A DNA stretch of 64,000 bases from Jacaranda mimosifolia (taxonomy: Eukaryota > Streptophyta > Magnoliopsida > Lamiales > Bignoniaceae), in assembly GCA_018894105.1 (NCBI GenBank), contig CM032133.1, forward strand, positions 14,088,501 to 14,152,500, written 5' to 3'. Shown here in pieces: positions 1-10,784 of the stretch (its first letter is position 1; each line of letters begins with the position of its first letter). Made by a program: the position numbers and the translations under genes. Under the pieces are notes generated by a model. It worked only from the letters and a program-made list of their open reading frames with translations, searched no databases and was not told the origin of the DNA.

Positions 1-390
1 TTTTTTTATTATAGATGTTACATCAATCACTTTTCGTTGGGTTAGTGGAGTGAAATGTATTTTTTTTATAATAATTGTTTATGTATATATATATATAGTT
101 ATAATAATTGGTGTATGTAGTGTAAAAAAAATGGTGTATATATGTATTTGCGTAATTATTAATAGATGATTGTGAGAAATAATATGAAAATGAATGAGAT
201 GAATAATGTTTATATTTTAAATAATTATAAATATTAATATATTTATTGGTTATTAAATAAAGATATTAACATTGATTAATTAAAATGAGTATATGGCTTG
301 TAGTGGTATTAATATTTAGCCTCAAAAGTTTTTTGTTTCATTTATTTTTTGGAAATAAGATAGTTAAAATTTTATTATGCTACATATCAA
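1..390. other. AT-rich flank without a recognisable gene
   Basis: Very AT-rich sequence with long T runs and a short TATATA tract near 85-97. I see no open frame or exon-like segment. It is the left flank of the foldback element and may be intronic if MLH3 extends leftwards. Confidence 0.5.
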
Positions 391-2067
391 GGGAAATTAC
401 ATCAGAAAATAAACTAAAAATATAATTTATAGAAAATAAATTGAAATTATAATTATAAATTATAAATTTCATTTTTTAAATAGAACTTTTCATTATTTAA
501 TTAAATTAATACAGTAGAAAGAAAAAAAACTATTATGTGTAATTTATTTGTGGCTTTTGATAAATAAAGGAACTCTCAATAATTGTTAATTATAATTATC
601 AATCATTCATAAGTGCTAATAATTGCTAATGAATTTTATTAATGTAGTTATAAATAATATGAATATACCGGAACTAATATTCGAATTTATAACCTTAATG
701 TCCAAACTGTAGTGCAAAATGCAACATACCAACTTTAGAAAATATATATCATAAAGTACAATAATGTCCTTAAAATGTACTATTATGGAGAGGGAAGATT
801 GCGAGTTCTAGACCTCGCAATGCTTAGCTTACTAATATTAGTAGAAGGTGATGGATGTGGTTCTTCAACTTGTCGATAAATTTGGTTTGCTAGAGCACTA
901 CAAATGAAAGGAGGTTCGAGATATATCTCAATTCGAGATGATAATGGGGTGATGATAATCCCCATCGAACCTTAAGCGTTGATTAGCTCTGAGGCCGTAT
1001 GATGCAGATGATCTACAAGAAATGGCGTAGTAAATATTTCATACAAATCAAACTTGGGCTTTCCTTGCCTAAAGTATTGTGCTGCGAAAGGTTTAATCTA
1101 TGTATAGTTTTATCCTTCAGTTAATTACAAATTTATCACCGCATCATGATATATTATAGTTTTGATATAAACAATATTTTGCAACATAAATATGGACCTA
1201 AATCAATGTCTCGTGTGATATGTGGGCGGCGCATACAGGTATGTCGACCTTTGTGTCATAGTAGACATTTGGTTTTATGAGGATTCTTTCCATAGTATTG
1301 TGTTTTTCTTTCAGCCCCAAAATTTTTTGGGTGACAAATAATGTAGTAAAAAGAATTAGAAGTGACCCGTTACCGTGTATGTAATGTTAGATATACAATA
1401 ATGCGCATATAGCTCATTAGTCTCTAAGTGATTCCGTAGTAGTAGCATCAAGTAGCATATGAATAAACCTCTCTTCCATCTCTAATATCTAAGCATTGGG
1501 AATTGTAGTAAAATCTAATGACATCTTATAACTCATGTATAGACCTATGATGATAGAAATAGGTTATAATAAAAAAATAATAATGTATTGTGCAGTAATA
1601 AACTTTTACAATTTACAAATAAGTTTATACGAGAAAATGAGGAATAATGTTAAATCAGGTACAAGGTGCCATAAGTTATTGAAATATATAGGTTATCATC
1701 TATTACTTCATTTATATTTGTAAAACTTATTACACAATTAACGAACATGATTTATTATCAGAAAATTTCATGATACTAGTAACTTGACAAGCACAATCAT
1801 GATAAGGATCAATATGAGAGATATCGTAAATAAGAAACAATCACATATTGGAAGGACGACCAAATGGCGTATAAGGTCGGCACACGTAGCATGCGCAGGT
1901 ACAATAGGTGTAGCGTAACTACGACCAGCATGGGCTCTGCATGAAGGTTGATCTCCTGATGGCGTCCTATATAAAACTATCTTGCGAGTGAGCAGCTCAA
2001 AGTGCAAGTACTGTGTTGCCTAAGGAAACAAGCACAATGCATCAATGCATCTATGTATCAACTCACA
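391..2067 (+). repeat. Left arm of the giant inverted repeat
   Basis: This arm pairs with 2106-3845 in inverse orientation, with small indels. The reverse strand gives a short frame at 1768-2007 whose hydrophobic tail resembles the plus-strand frame at 2045-2386 in the other arm; both likely descend from one original sequence. The arm also includes the frame at 783-965 on the minus strand, which has no family resemblance I can name. Confidence 0.75.
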
Positions 2068-2105
2068 TGAAGGAACTAGCATAATCCCCTCCAACCAGGC
2101 ATGTG

Positions 2106-3845
2106 TGTGTGGGTGGGTTGATATGTGGATGCATCGTGCTCGTTTTCCTCACACAATACTTCCACTTTCAGCACTTTCATGTGTAGGATTATATATTACT
2201 AGTTTTAGACCAATGTTATTAGGAAACCATCCTTTGCCCACAGTGCCCATTGTGCTGATTGTAGTGGAGGCTGCACCTACTACACCTGTGCATGTTATGG
2301 GGGTCGACCTCACTGGCCATTTGGTCATCCTTCCGCTATGTGGATATTTTCTATTTGCAATATTTCCATTTTTATTTTTGTCATAACTGTGCTTGTGAAG
2401 TTATTAGTATCATGAACTTTTCTAATCATAAATCATTTTTGTTAATTGTGTAATAACTTTTACAAATATAACATAACAGATGATGACATATGTATTTTAA
2501 TGACTTATGACACCTTTTGTGTACCATATTTGACATCCGTCTCTTTTTTTTATTATTTTTTTGTTAACTTATCTATAAATTATAAAATTTTATTACTGTA
2601 CAATACATTATTATTTTTTATTATAACTCGTTTATATTATCATAGGTGAGTTGTAGGAGATCATTAGATTTTACTACTAGTTAGATCCTCGATGTTTGGG
2701 AACTAGAAGTGGAGGAGAGGATTACTCATATGCTAATCGATGCTAATACTATAGAGTAATTGACTAATTAGCCATATGCACAGTTTCATATGCAGGATAT
2801 TGCATATAAGTTAACGCGTCACTGCCAATGTGTTTTTATTACAGTATTTATCACCTAAAAGTTCTATGATTTGAAAGATAGAGATAATACTATTGAAAGA
2901 ATCCTCCAAAAATTAGTTTTCTACTATGACCATGTATGTGCCACCGAGATTGTAGGAGACATTGACCAGGTCCATATTTATATTGCAAAATATTATTTTA
3001 TATGAAAACTGTAATATATCACGAATGCAGCGATAAATTTGTTGTTAATTGACGGATTAAAAGCGTGTGCAGATAAAGCGGTTGGCGTTGCAATATTTTA
3101 GGTGTGGGGAACCTAGGTTTGATTTATGGCAAGAGATACTTATTGCTTTGCTGATCGCTTCTTATAGATCACTTACATTATAGGGTCCTTGGCGATGATG
3201 CACGTATAAGGTTTGATGGGAATATTTGGATGCATCTAGGACCTCATTTTGTCTGTGCAGCTGTAGCACAACCTATTTAATGGTAGGACCGTCAATGCGA
3301 GAGATGAACCAACATCCCAAGCTCCCCATGTTGCTGATAACGTTGATTATCAATATTGGGGTTGGTGGGGTGGCCACTTGGCATGATCTCGTGTGTCAGT
3401 TGAGACCACATCTATCAGTTTACACTAATACCAGTGAGCTTAGCACTCTCTTCCTTATCCTTAGTAGTTCATTTTTAGAATATTATTGTACTTTACGATG
3501 CATATTTTCTGAAATTGGTTTGTTGCTTTTTTTGCATTACTGTTTGGACATTAAGTCTTAAGATTATAAATTTGAATATTAATTGCGTTATATTTATATC
3601 ATTTATAATTGGTCGCTAATAATTTATTAGACCTTATAAACGATTGATGATTATAATTAACAATTTTAAATTTTTTTTAATTTATCACAAGCCAGATGAA
3701 TTATAATAGTAGTTTTTGTTTCTGCTGCATTAATATAGTTAAATAATAGAAAAATTTTGACTGAAAAAACAAAATCTATAATTATAGTTTCATTTTATTT
3801 TGTATAAATTGTAAATTCTTTTTATTTTTTATTGTGATATTCCCC
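2106..3845 (-). repeat. Right arm of the giant inverted repeat
   Basis: Inverted partner of 391-2067. The outermost part (about 3580-3845) pairs with about 391-660 and the innermost with 2045-2067. Divergence between arms is visible throughout, so the structure is old. The frame at 3226-3561 lies in this arm and is not recognisable. Confidence 0.75.
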
Positions 3846-5097
3846 TAATATATTCTTTTTATTTTTTAATGTAATATACATTTTCAACAAAATACTTAAA
3901 ACACAACCAATCAAACTTGAATTAGATCCCTAAACCCAAGGGCCCCGAGTGAGGAATTTTTTTTCTTCAACCTGCAAGTAAAAAATCTCGAATAAAGGAA
4001 CATGTATGTGTCAGATTTGCACATACATACGAAAAAGAAACATATGTTGAGTAGATAGATCATCTAACAAAAAATTCGTATGTAGATCAACACGAACCAC
4101 ATATTTCTTTATAGCCGATGACTTGGCTTATTGAAATACTCAAGCACACAACAAGAGTTTACAAAAACAATAAAATATAAGAAAAATCAAGCCATGCTCT
4201 CTCTCTTTGGCCCGCCACTCCACCACACCCAAAAAAAAAAAAAAAAAAAAAAAAATCGACACTAGAGGACAGCAATAGGGTGAGAGAGGCTAGTCCAACA
4301 GAATCTGCAGAAGAGCCCAAGCCTGGGATGTAGTGCACATATATTGCTCAACATGCGGCCCAACTATGGGATGTTGGGGAACAAGTGGCTAGCCCATTTG
4401 GGAATGACCCCGACCCCGACCGATCCAAGCAAAGATCATGAGAGAGCCACGACTGAGTCCACATAGCTAGAATTCGCTCGTAGTGCAAACTAGTAAATCT
4501 GAGCGATTTTTCAGAGAAAAACAACAAAAATAGGACCCATCTCATTCTGCCTTGAAATATCCATCCAAAAGGATTCGAAATTTGTGAAATTTTCAATCGA
4601 TTCCACTAAGTAAATGTGAAAAAGGCATCATTCACTCTCTGGGTGAGAAGGGAATAAGAGATGGAGAGGACAAACTTTTGAGAGCTTAGGAGAATACATT
4701 GCATTATGTTTTGGGGGAGGTAATCTTGAAAAGGAAAAACCCATTCTCAAATAATCCCTTGGAGAATATCTGGGTTGCTTGGTTGTGTTCCTAGGTTGGA
4801 GAATGTTGTTGGACTTTGGGATAAACAATCATATTTTTTTTATTTTCGAAATAGTGTAAAATGGAAAATGGTTGTTCTAAAACACAACCAATCATCTCCT
4901 AAGGTTTTACTTCAACTTTGGAGGGGCTCCATAGTTACATTATTTTCTTCTTATTCCCCTTCTTTTCCTTATCATTCTAATATTACCCAGGACAATCTTT
5001 AAACAATTATGGAAATGCCCTGCATCAAATGGTTTTGTATGAAGATTGCTATTAGGAATGAAATGAAATGACAACATGTATTGGTGGTTGTTTACAG
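3846..5097. other. Region before the MLH3 exons, no gene seen
   Basis: No exon matching the part of MLH3 that should precede position 5098 could be found in either strand. The only distinctive feature is a run of 25 A at 4231-4255 after a pyrimidine-rich stretch. Short frames at 4348-4596, 4628-4828 and 4775-5002 have no recognisable content. If MLH3 is intact this is intron sequence. Confidence 0.5.
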
Positions 5098-7504
5098 CAT
5101 GCTGCTGATGAAAGAATTAGACTGGAAGAATTACATCACAAGGTAAAATATCTCTGATTTGAGGTTGTAAAAACTGAAAATGCTTGCTTAGTGTGATTTG
5201 TGTATTGACAAATCAGGTGTTATCCGGCGAAATGAGGACAATCACGTATCTGGATACAGAGCGAGAATTGGTAGGTTATAATTATCTTGTGTGAGATTTA
5301 TAATGATTTCTGTAGCTCAAACCTCTCTTCCCAAGTTATTCTGGAATTGATCTTGGCGTTTCCAATATTGGACACAGGTCTTGCCTGAAATTGGTTATCA
5401 GTTGCTGCACAATTATGGTAAACAAATTCAGACTTGGGGTTGGATCTGCAATATTCACTCCCAGGAAACAAGTTCCTTTTCAAAGTAATCATCATTCTTG
5501 TCCATCAATAGCGTCATATGTTTCACATGCATGCTTTTCAGCGGAAAAACATTCTTGACCTTAGAACAGTAAACACCCAGATAACTCAATCGTATAAACA
5601 TTATTCCTACATGGGCTTCTACTGTTGCATAGTTTTCTAATATCCATGGATAGACTATTCTCACCTTATAAAGTGCATTTGCATGCAGACATTTAGATTT
5701 TCTGCACAAACAGCCAACTGTGGTTAAACTTTTTGCGGTAAGGCCCTAACTTCTCTCAGTACTTACATGTAGCTGGTGCCATCAGCACACTTTGCGTGTT
5801 CTATATGTCCTCAATTTTTTTATAGCTTGACCGTAGATTAAAATTTCGTTTCTTGGATGTGCTTCAAGTTGTTAAATTTTAGAATTTTTTTCTGAAGTTT
5901 CAGAAACTTATAGAAATATTATACAATTGAAACAATGCCGAAAATTGTGAATAAAATTATATAATCCCTGTGAAATTTTAGCATATAAACCATATCTTTA
6001 AATCTGTTTCTGCCAACTATGTTAATCAAAATTTTCAGTGTTGTGGCAACAAACAAGGTGAATATGTAAGACAAATTATTTATTGTGACCAGCCAATAGT
6101 TTCACAGTTAATAGATATATGGTGCAGCCTTTTTTATGGCACTATACAATATTCTTATTAGTAATCATTGGAAAAGGTATTTGTAATAGTTCATAGGAAA
6201 AATGAATTGTATATTGAAAGGCAGTAGAAGACTAGAAGAAATATAAGAGTTTTAGGGGGAGAATAGGAAAACTGAAAATTTTCGAAACTACCTTCTATTT
6301 TAAGTTTCCATTAATTCAATATTCAGAACTTTTCCATAATTTTTGATGGATAACACACAGAAATTCTAATCCACGACCCTGAATAGTGCAATCTTGCATA
6401 GCTGCTATATTTCCTCTTCTGCCCCTTTTAACCTCGTCTTTTTTCTGCTCTCTGTTTCGTGTAAGTGGACAAGTCTCCCTTTTAACTACTATCTGGAGCA
6501 AGTTGTTGCTTTTATATGTCTTCAAATAATTTTGGCGTTTCAGTACTCTAGGGGGCTCTGAACGTATACTTTTTCTATATCTATATATGTCATTAGCTTA
6601 CCCTGATTATTATGATCGTTTTCAACTCAAATTCTTTCACAGAATTTCCTCAATGTTGGTTGCTATCTTTTTTTTCTTTATAGTTTTGCCTAAAAGCAAC
6701 ATGTTCAAAATTAATTTCAGGTACCTTGCATTTTAGGTGTTAATTTAACTGATGTTGATCTCCTAGAATTCCTTCAACAGGTAAAACTTTTTGCTGGATT
6801 TGCAGTACCCCTTTTTTTCCTATTATATTTCTATCACTGCCTTTACTATTCATGCGTGACCAGAATTTCAGTCGCCATAATATCTCTCTCACAACCTTTA
6901 GTCCATGTTCTGCATTGTGCAGCTTGCTGATACAGATGGGTCATCAACCATACCCCCATCTGTTCTTCGTGTCCTTAATAACAAAGCGTGCAGGGGTACA
7001 GTCCAGCATCTTAAGTGCTAACTAAAAGTCTGTTGTTTCAATATAATTTAAAAGTCTACTTTGCATTCCTCTTCCTGGGGCAAAAGCCCGAGCACTAAAA
7101 GAGGCGATGAAGGATGTAAAGAAAGAACGGAATGAAAGTGATGGTTTCTAACATCATTAATTGACACCATAATGCAGGGGCAATTATGTTTGGAGACACA
7201 TTGCTGCCTTCAGAATGTTCCCTCATTGTCGAAGAGCTGAAACGGACTTCACTCTGTTTCCAGGTGAGCAGATGATTGTGAGGAAACTAGAGGCCCTCAA
7301 CCATCTATACTCCCGCCTCACCCATCTCTTTTCTTCTTGTTCCAGTGTGCTCACGGGCGACCAACAACTGTTCCTCTCGTCAACCTGGACCTCTTGCATG
7401 ATAGAATTGCCAAGCTTCGTTCACATGAGATGTGGCATGGGTTACGGCAACATAAACTCAGTTTAGAGCATAGTGCACAGCGTCTAAGCTCTGCCCTTTG
7501 TTGA
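5098..7504 (+). CDS. MLH3: DNA mismatch repair protein MLH3, C-terminal exons (partial gene)
   Basis: Eight exons read through in one frame: 5098-5142, 5217-5270, 5378-5484, 5689-5737, 6721-6780, 6923-6995, 7178-7263 and 7346-7504, ending in TGA. All introns are GT-AG, and phases match across joins (phase 2 after exon 3, phase 1 after exon 6, otherwise 0). The product is about 210 residues of the C-terminal dimerisation and endonuclease domain of a MutL homologue. Visible endonuclease motifs are HAADERIRLEE (the DQHA-x2-E-x4-E site, with its first DQ expected in the preceding exon), ACR at 6986-6994 and CAHGRP at 7346-7363. The stretch GVNLTDVDLLEFLQQ is typical of plant MLH3. In plants MLH3 pairs with MLH1 (MutL-gamma) in the nucleus to resolve meiotic crossovers and assist mismatch repair. 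No stop or frameshift is present, suggesting a functional or recently functional gene. The N-terminal ATPase part is absent from the window. Confidence 0.93.
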
Positions 7505-7920
7505 CGTGAACATCCTGAAAGGAGAATGCAGCTGAGTAGCACCGGCGGATATGATTAGATGAGCTGGTACTTCTTATCTTGTATTCTGTAGTGATCTATA
7601 AGGAGCTCTTGCAGAAGGCAATCTACATTTTGTTTGCAGCAAGAATTGAGAATCTTGTTGGGCCCTCATATGAACAAGTAGAATTGCCACTGAGCTTGTG
7701 CAAGGACACGCCTTGTACACCGGCCACTTCCCCAACAAACAACTACTCGTTCCTGATAGACAAACAAATTTCCGGAGAAGCTGATCAGCAAACAAAAGCA
7801 TCAACCTCACTACGGGGCAATTTTTCTACCACTCATCGATAGGCTACTCTCTTTGTGATCTTCATGTTGTGGATGTTTTGCATATTGTGTTCTTAGAATA
7901 AGTGTCAGGATTAAAATTGT
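7505..7920 (+). other. Probable MLH3 3' untranslated region
   Basis: Sequence after the MLH3 stop is less AT-rich than further downstream and has no conserved reading frame. An AATAAG hexamer at 7897-7902 is a weak candidate polyadenylation signal. The overlapping frames at 7579-7842 and 7574-7810 have no recognisable product. The exact transcript end cannot be seen. Confidence 0.35.
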
Positions 7921-8883
7921 CCGAAAATTTGAAGGTTTAGTTACAGATACCCCCAAAGTTTGGTGTAACTGAAAAATACTCCTATTGTTCGCATATTTTC
8001 ATTTTCATAGGAGATCTCCCCAGCGGACAAACCGGCACCGGATATGCTGATGTCATCAGAAAGAAAGTGTTGAAAATTCAATTTTATGGCTGGACTTCCC
8101 AGGTTGGATTCTGTTTTATTTTTTATTCGACTTCGTGAATAAGTGTCTAAGCGTATTAAATATTTTTGTAAAAATAATTAATTATAGATAAGGTACACTT
8201 AAACAATTCAAAATGTGTACTTTCTGGTCATGAGTAGTTTGATCATTTACTGGGATCAAAATACGCTTTCAATCGAGTGGTGTGTTTTCCATACTAAAAT
8301 AATTCAGCTAGGTTTGTTTGGTAATTTAGACCTTTTTTGTTTTTATTAATTTTAAAAAAAATAAAAAATTTAAATTATTTCTTTCTACTCCATTAGAATT
8401 TTAATAAATAAATTAAATATTTAAATAAGAAGTTGTACTTGTTCATAAAAAGTGGTGAATTACTTCTCTCAGATGCCAAATTTTATAACTTTCCTGTACT
8501 TTTGAAAAACTTATCTAATATCTGCATTTAAAAGTTTTACTTAAGTTATAATTTTCCTTATTCAGTCACAATTTAGTTTTCCTCATTCTGTACTCTATTG
8601 AAATTATCTTTTTTGCTTTCACTCCTCCCTTGGAAAAAAGAGACTCCATTAAGCTCCACTTTCATGTTAAATATGGTTTTTCTGCCCATTCGCCTATATT
8701 TCTTTCCTCTCTTCCTACGACTTTGAGTTGAATTCTCAAAAGAAGTCATTCATCATTATGTTCGCATTGTTGTCGTTAATCATCCGTCATTGACGTTCTC
8801 GACTTTGAGTTGATTTCTCGTGAACTGTGAAACCAGTTTGTGCCCAAAATTTTCAAATTTTTGTAGTTGACTTCTATTAGAAG
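7921..8883. other. Intergenic, nothing recognised
   Basis: AT-rich sequence between MLH3 and the first Gypsy LTR. The minus frame at 8776-9003 runs into the LTR and looks like chance coding. Confidence 0.5.
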
Positions 8884-9473
8884 TGATGTAAATATTTTAT
8901 CTGCACAATAATTCAAAACAGTGGACAAATTCTTGTGCACACTGGATAATCTTGCAAAATAGAGTTGGTTAGGGGTGTCGGAAAGGTTTTTGGCGAAAAT
9001 CATCTGATACTTAAGTCACTACTTAGTTTCTGGTGAAAAAAGGGAATAGATTATTAAAAATTATGTTCTGGTGTGTGCCCGTCTTAAAGAAATAAAATTG
9101 ACCTTACTTTTATGTGATATTGTTTTTAGAGATAAGCATATCTTAGATTTCGGCTACAAATCCGTGATTCAGTTATATCTCTTTCCTTCCATTTTATCTT
9201 TACTAATTTAAATTTTCAAAAATTAGGGGATTACATGAGGATATGGTAATTCTTGAAAATCAGGGGATTACGCGGGGATATGGGATAGTGCATCTGGTGC
9301 TCAGCTTTGCTTCAGAGCATGTCAACTTTGCCTTCAGAGCAGGCTAGCTTTTGTAGGTTAGCTTTACCTCTAGTTTACCAGGTTAGCTTTGCCTCCATCT
9401 TACTAGGTTAGCTTTGCCTATAGCTTACCAGGTTAGTTTATGTAACGGGAGCACAATTAGTCTGATGGTATCA
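8884..9473 (-). repeat. Gypsy LTR, copy 1 (3' LTR of G1a)
   Basis: Begins TGATGTAAATATTTTA and ends GGTATCA on the plus strand, so it has TG...CA ends. It aligns along its length with the LTRs at 23888-24456 and 26093-26661. Its distinctive part is a series of diverged short repeats of the form gcttaccaggttagctttgcct near 9330-9440, also present in the other copies. It is 590 bp, slightly longer than the 569-bp copies. Confidence 0.8.
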
Positions 9474-9835
9474 TTATGCCCCTCTTTTCATTAGGAAATT
9501 AAGGCAGTTAGCATTTAATTTACCAATTAAAACGTCTTTTCAGTTCCATTCCAATGGTTGCACATCATGGATTCTCACACTCCTTTTATCTTTTCCTTCT
9601 ATTGTAGCGATTACTAGCATTTCTCTCGGAGGGTTCATTAACATCAATTTCATCAAGGTTAATCTTGATCTTAACTTCAAGAACTAGATGCAATACTACA
9701 TCTTCAACAGCAATTTCACCAAAGGTTAATCCTAACCTTAATTTCGAAGGCTAGATGCAATTCTGCATCTTCAGCAACAATTTTATCAAGGTCATTCCTG
9801 ACCTTAATTTCAAAGGCTAGACGCATTTCTAGTCT
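9474..9835 (-). other. 3' internal remnant of Gypsy G1a with polypurine tract
   Basis: Directly beside the LTR the minus strand reads aaaagaggggcataa, a polypurine tract. The segment matches 24457-24740 beside LTR copy 3, including the diverged short repeats containing aaggttaatcctgacctt. It stops abruptly at the Copia fragment beginning near 9836. Confidence 0.7.
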
Positions 9836-10784
9836 TCAAAGTCGGTGCCAAAGACACCGCATAAGATGTGGTATGGCAAAGCATTCACTTACTCTTATTT
9901 AAGAGTTCGGGGGTCTTCCACATATGTCAAGAGACTAGTGGGAAACAAGTTGGATGCGGGATTCACTTTGTGCAAGTTTGTGGGGTACCCAAAAGAATCC
10001 AAGAAGGGATTCCTTCCTATGGGACATGGTTTTCGTCTCTACAAGTCTATAGCCCCTAAGATTGAAGACAAGGGAGAAAGAATGTCTCACATACCTTATG
10101 CATCCGCGATATGGAGCATAATGTATGCTATTCAATGTACTAGATCAGGTGTAGTACACGCTCTAAGTGTTACGAGCTGCTTTCAATCCAACCCTGGTGA
10201 AAGTCATTGGACTGCTGTAAAGCAATCCTTAAGTACTTAAGAAGAACTAAGGATTTGTTTTTAGTATAAGGCAATGGAGAATTGAAACTTGAAAGGTTTT
10301 CGAATTCTAGTTTCCAATTTGATGAAGATGACCTTAAATCTACGTTAGGATTTATATTTTGCCTCAATGGCAACATGATGAGTTGGAAGAGTTTCAAATA
10401 AGAGACCACGACCGACTCCACCACTGAGGCGCGATATATTGCGGCTTTAGAGATCGTAAAAGAGGTGTTTGGATAAAAAACTTCATCCAAGAGTTGGATG
10501 TAGTGCCTAGCATTGCAGAGCCGATTGTTATTTTTTATGATAACAATGGAGCCGTTGCGCAAGCAAAAGAGCTAAGATCTCATCAACGATCCAAACACAT
10601 TTTGAGGCGGTATCATTTGATTCGTGAGATCATTGATTGATGCGCCGTTTGAGTGGAGATGGTAGCCTCAAAAGAGAATATAACAGATCTATTAACTATA
10701 CCCTAACGCGTAAAGTCTTTGAAGGATATCTTGAGAAGATAGCCTTAAGGCTATGGGGAATTAGCTTTAGGGCAAGTGGATGAT
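9836..10784 (+). pseudogene. Copia pol fragment (integrase end fused to RT end and RNase H), broken
   Basis: Starts in the C-terminal part of Copia integrase (residues like KMWYGKAFTYSYLRV and KRLVGNKLDA), then jumps at about 9995-10005 from the GYPKES segment directly into the late reverse-transcriptase segment KKGFLPMGHG. The whole RT core is missing. The two joined positions share an aagaatc-like sequence in related copies, so a short-homology deletion is likely. The open frame at 9845-10240 is therefore an accidental fusion, not a gene. Downstream come RNase H remnants with stops and the terminal polypurine tract before LTR A. Confidence 0.8.
10769..10784 (+). other. Copia polypurine tract
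   Basis: The run agggcaagtggatgat sits immediately before the TGTTGG start of LTR A, the usual position of the plus-strand primer. The same motif precedes LTR H at 52101-52115 and, on the minus strand, LTR D at 37285-37299. Confidence 0.7.

Larger units (their letters stand above)
391..3845. mobile_element. Foldback / MULE-like element built as a full-length inverted repeat
   Basis: Almost the whole segment is an imperfect palindrome. The left end (gggaaattacatcag) pairs with the reverse complement of the right end (ggggaatatcacaat), and matching blocks continue inward to a short unpaired centre near 2068-2105. Well-matched blocks include 1563-1625 against 2566-2627 (about six differences by eye), 1180-1215 against about 2965-3000, and 2045-2067 against 2111-2134. 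Long terminal inverted repeats starting with G-rich bases suggest a Mutator-like or Foldback origin, but no transposase motif is readable in either arm and no convincing target-site duplication was found (left flank acatatcaa, right flank taatatatt). Both arms carry mirrored short ORFs that merely restate the repeat. It lies about 1.25 kb upstream of the first visible MLH3 exon. Confidence 0.75.

Noticed and set aside
1768..2386. Similar hydrophobic small proteins on opposite strands (1768-2007 minus and 2045-2386 plus), suggesting a divergent gene pair
   Set aside because: They are the two arms of the giant inverted repeat translated from each side; no motif or codon conservation supports coding.
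382..3854. 9-bp target-site duplication of the foldback element
   Set aside because: Flanks acatatcaa and taatatatt do not match convincingly, so MULE class is not proven.
4231..4255. A25 run as the tail of a processed gene copy or SINE
   Set aside because: No recognisable gene, tRNA-like head or target duplication next to it.
5298..5709. Minus-strand frames of 65 and 84 residues across the MLH3 region
   Set aside because: They lie opposite MLH3 exons 3 and 4 and the introns around them; the plus-strand exons are clearly conserved.
7215..7542. Frames of 83 and 63 residues at the end of MLH3
   Set aside because: Out-of-frame and antisense readings of the last two MLH3 exons.
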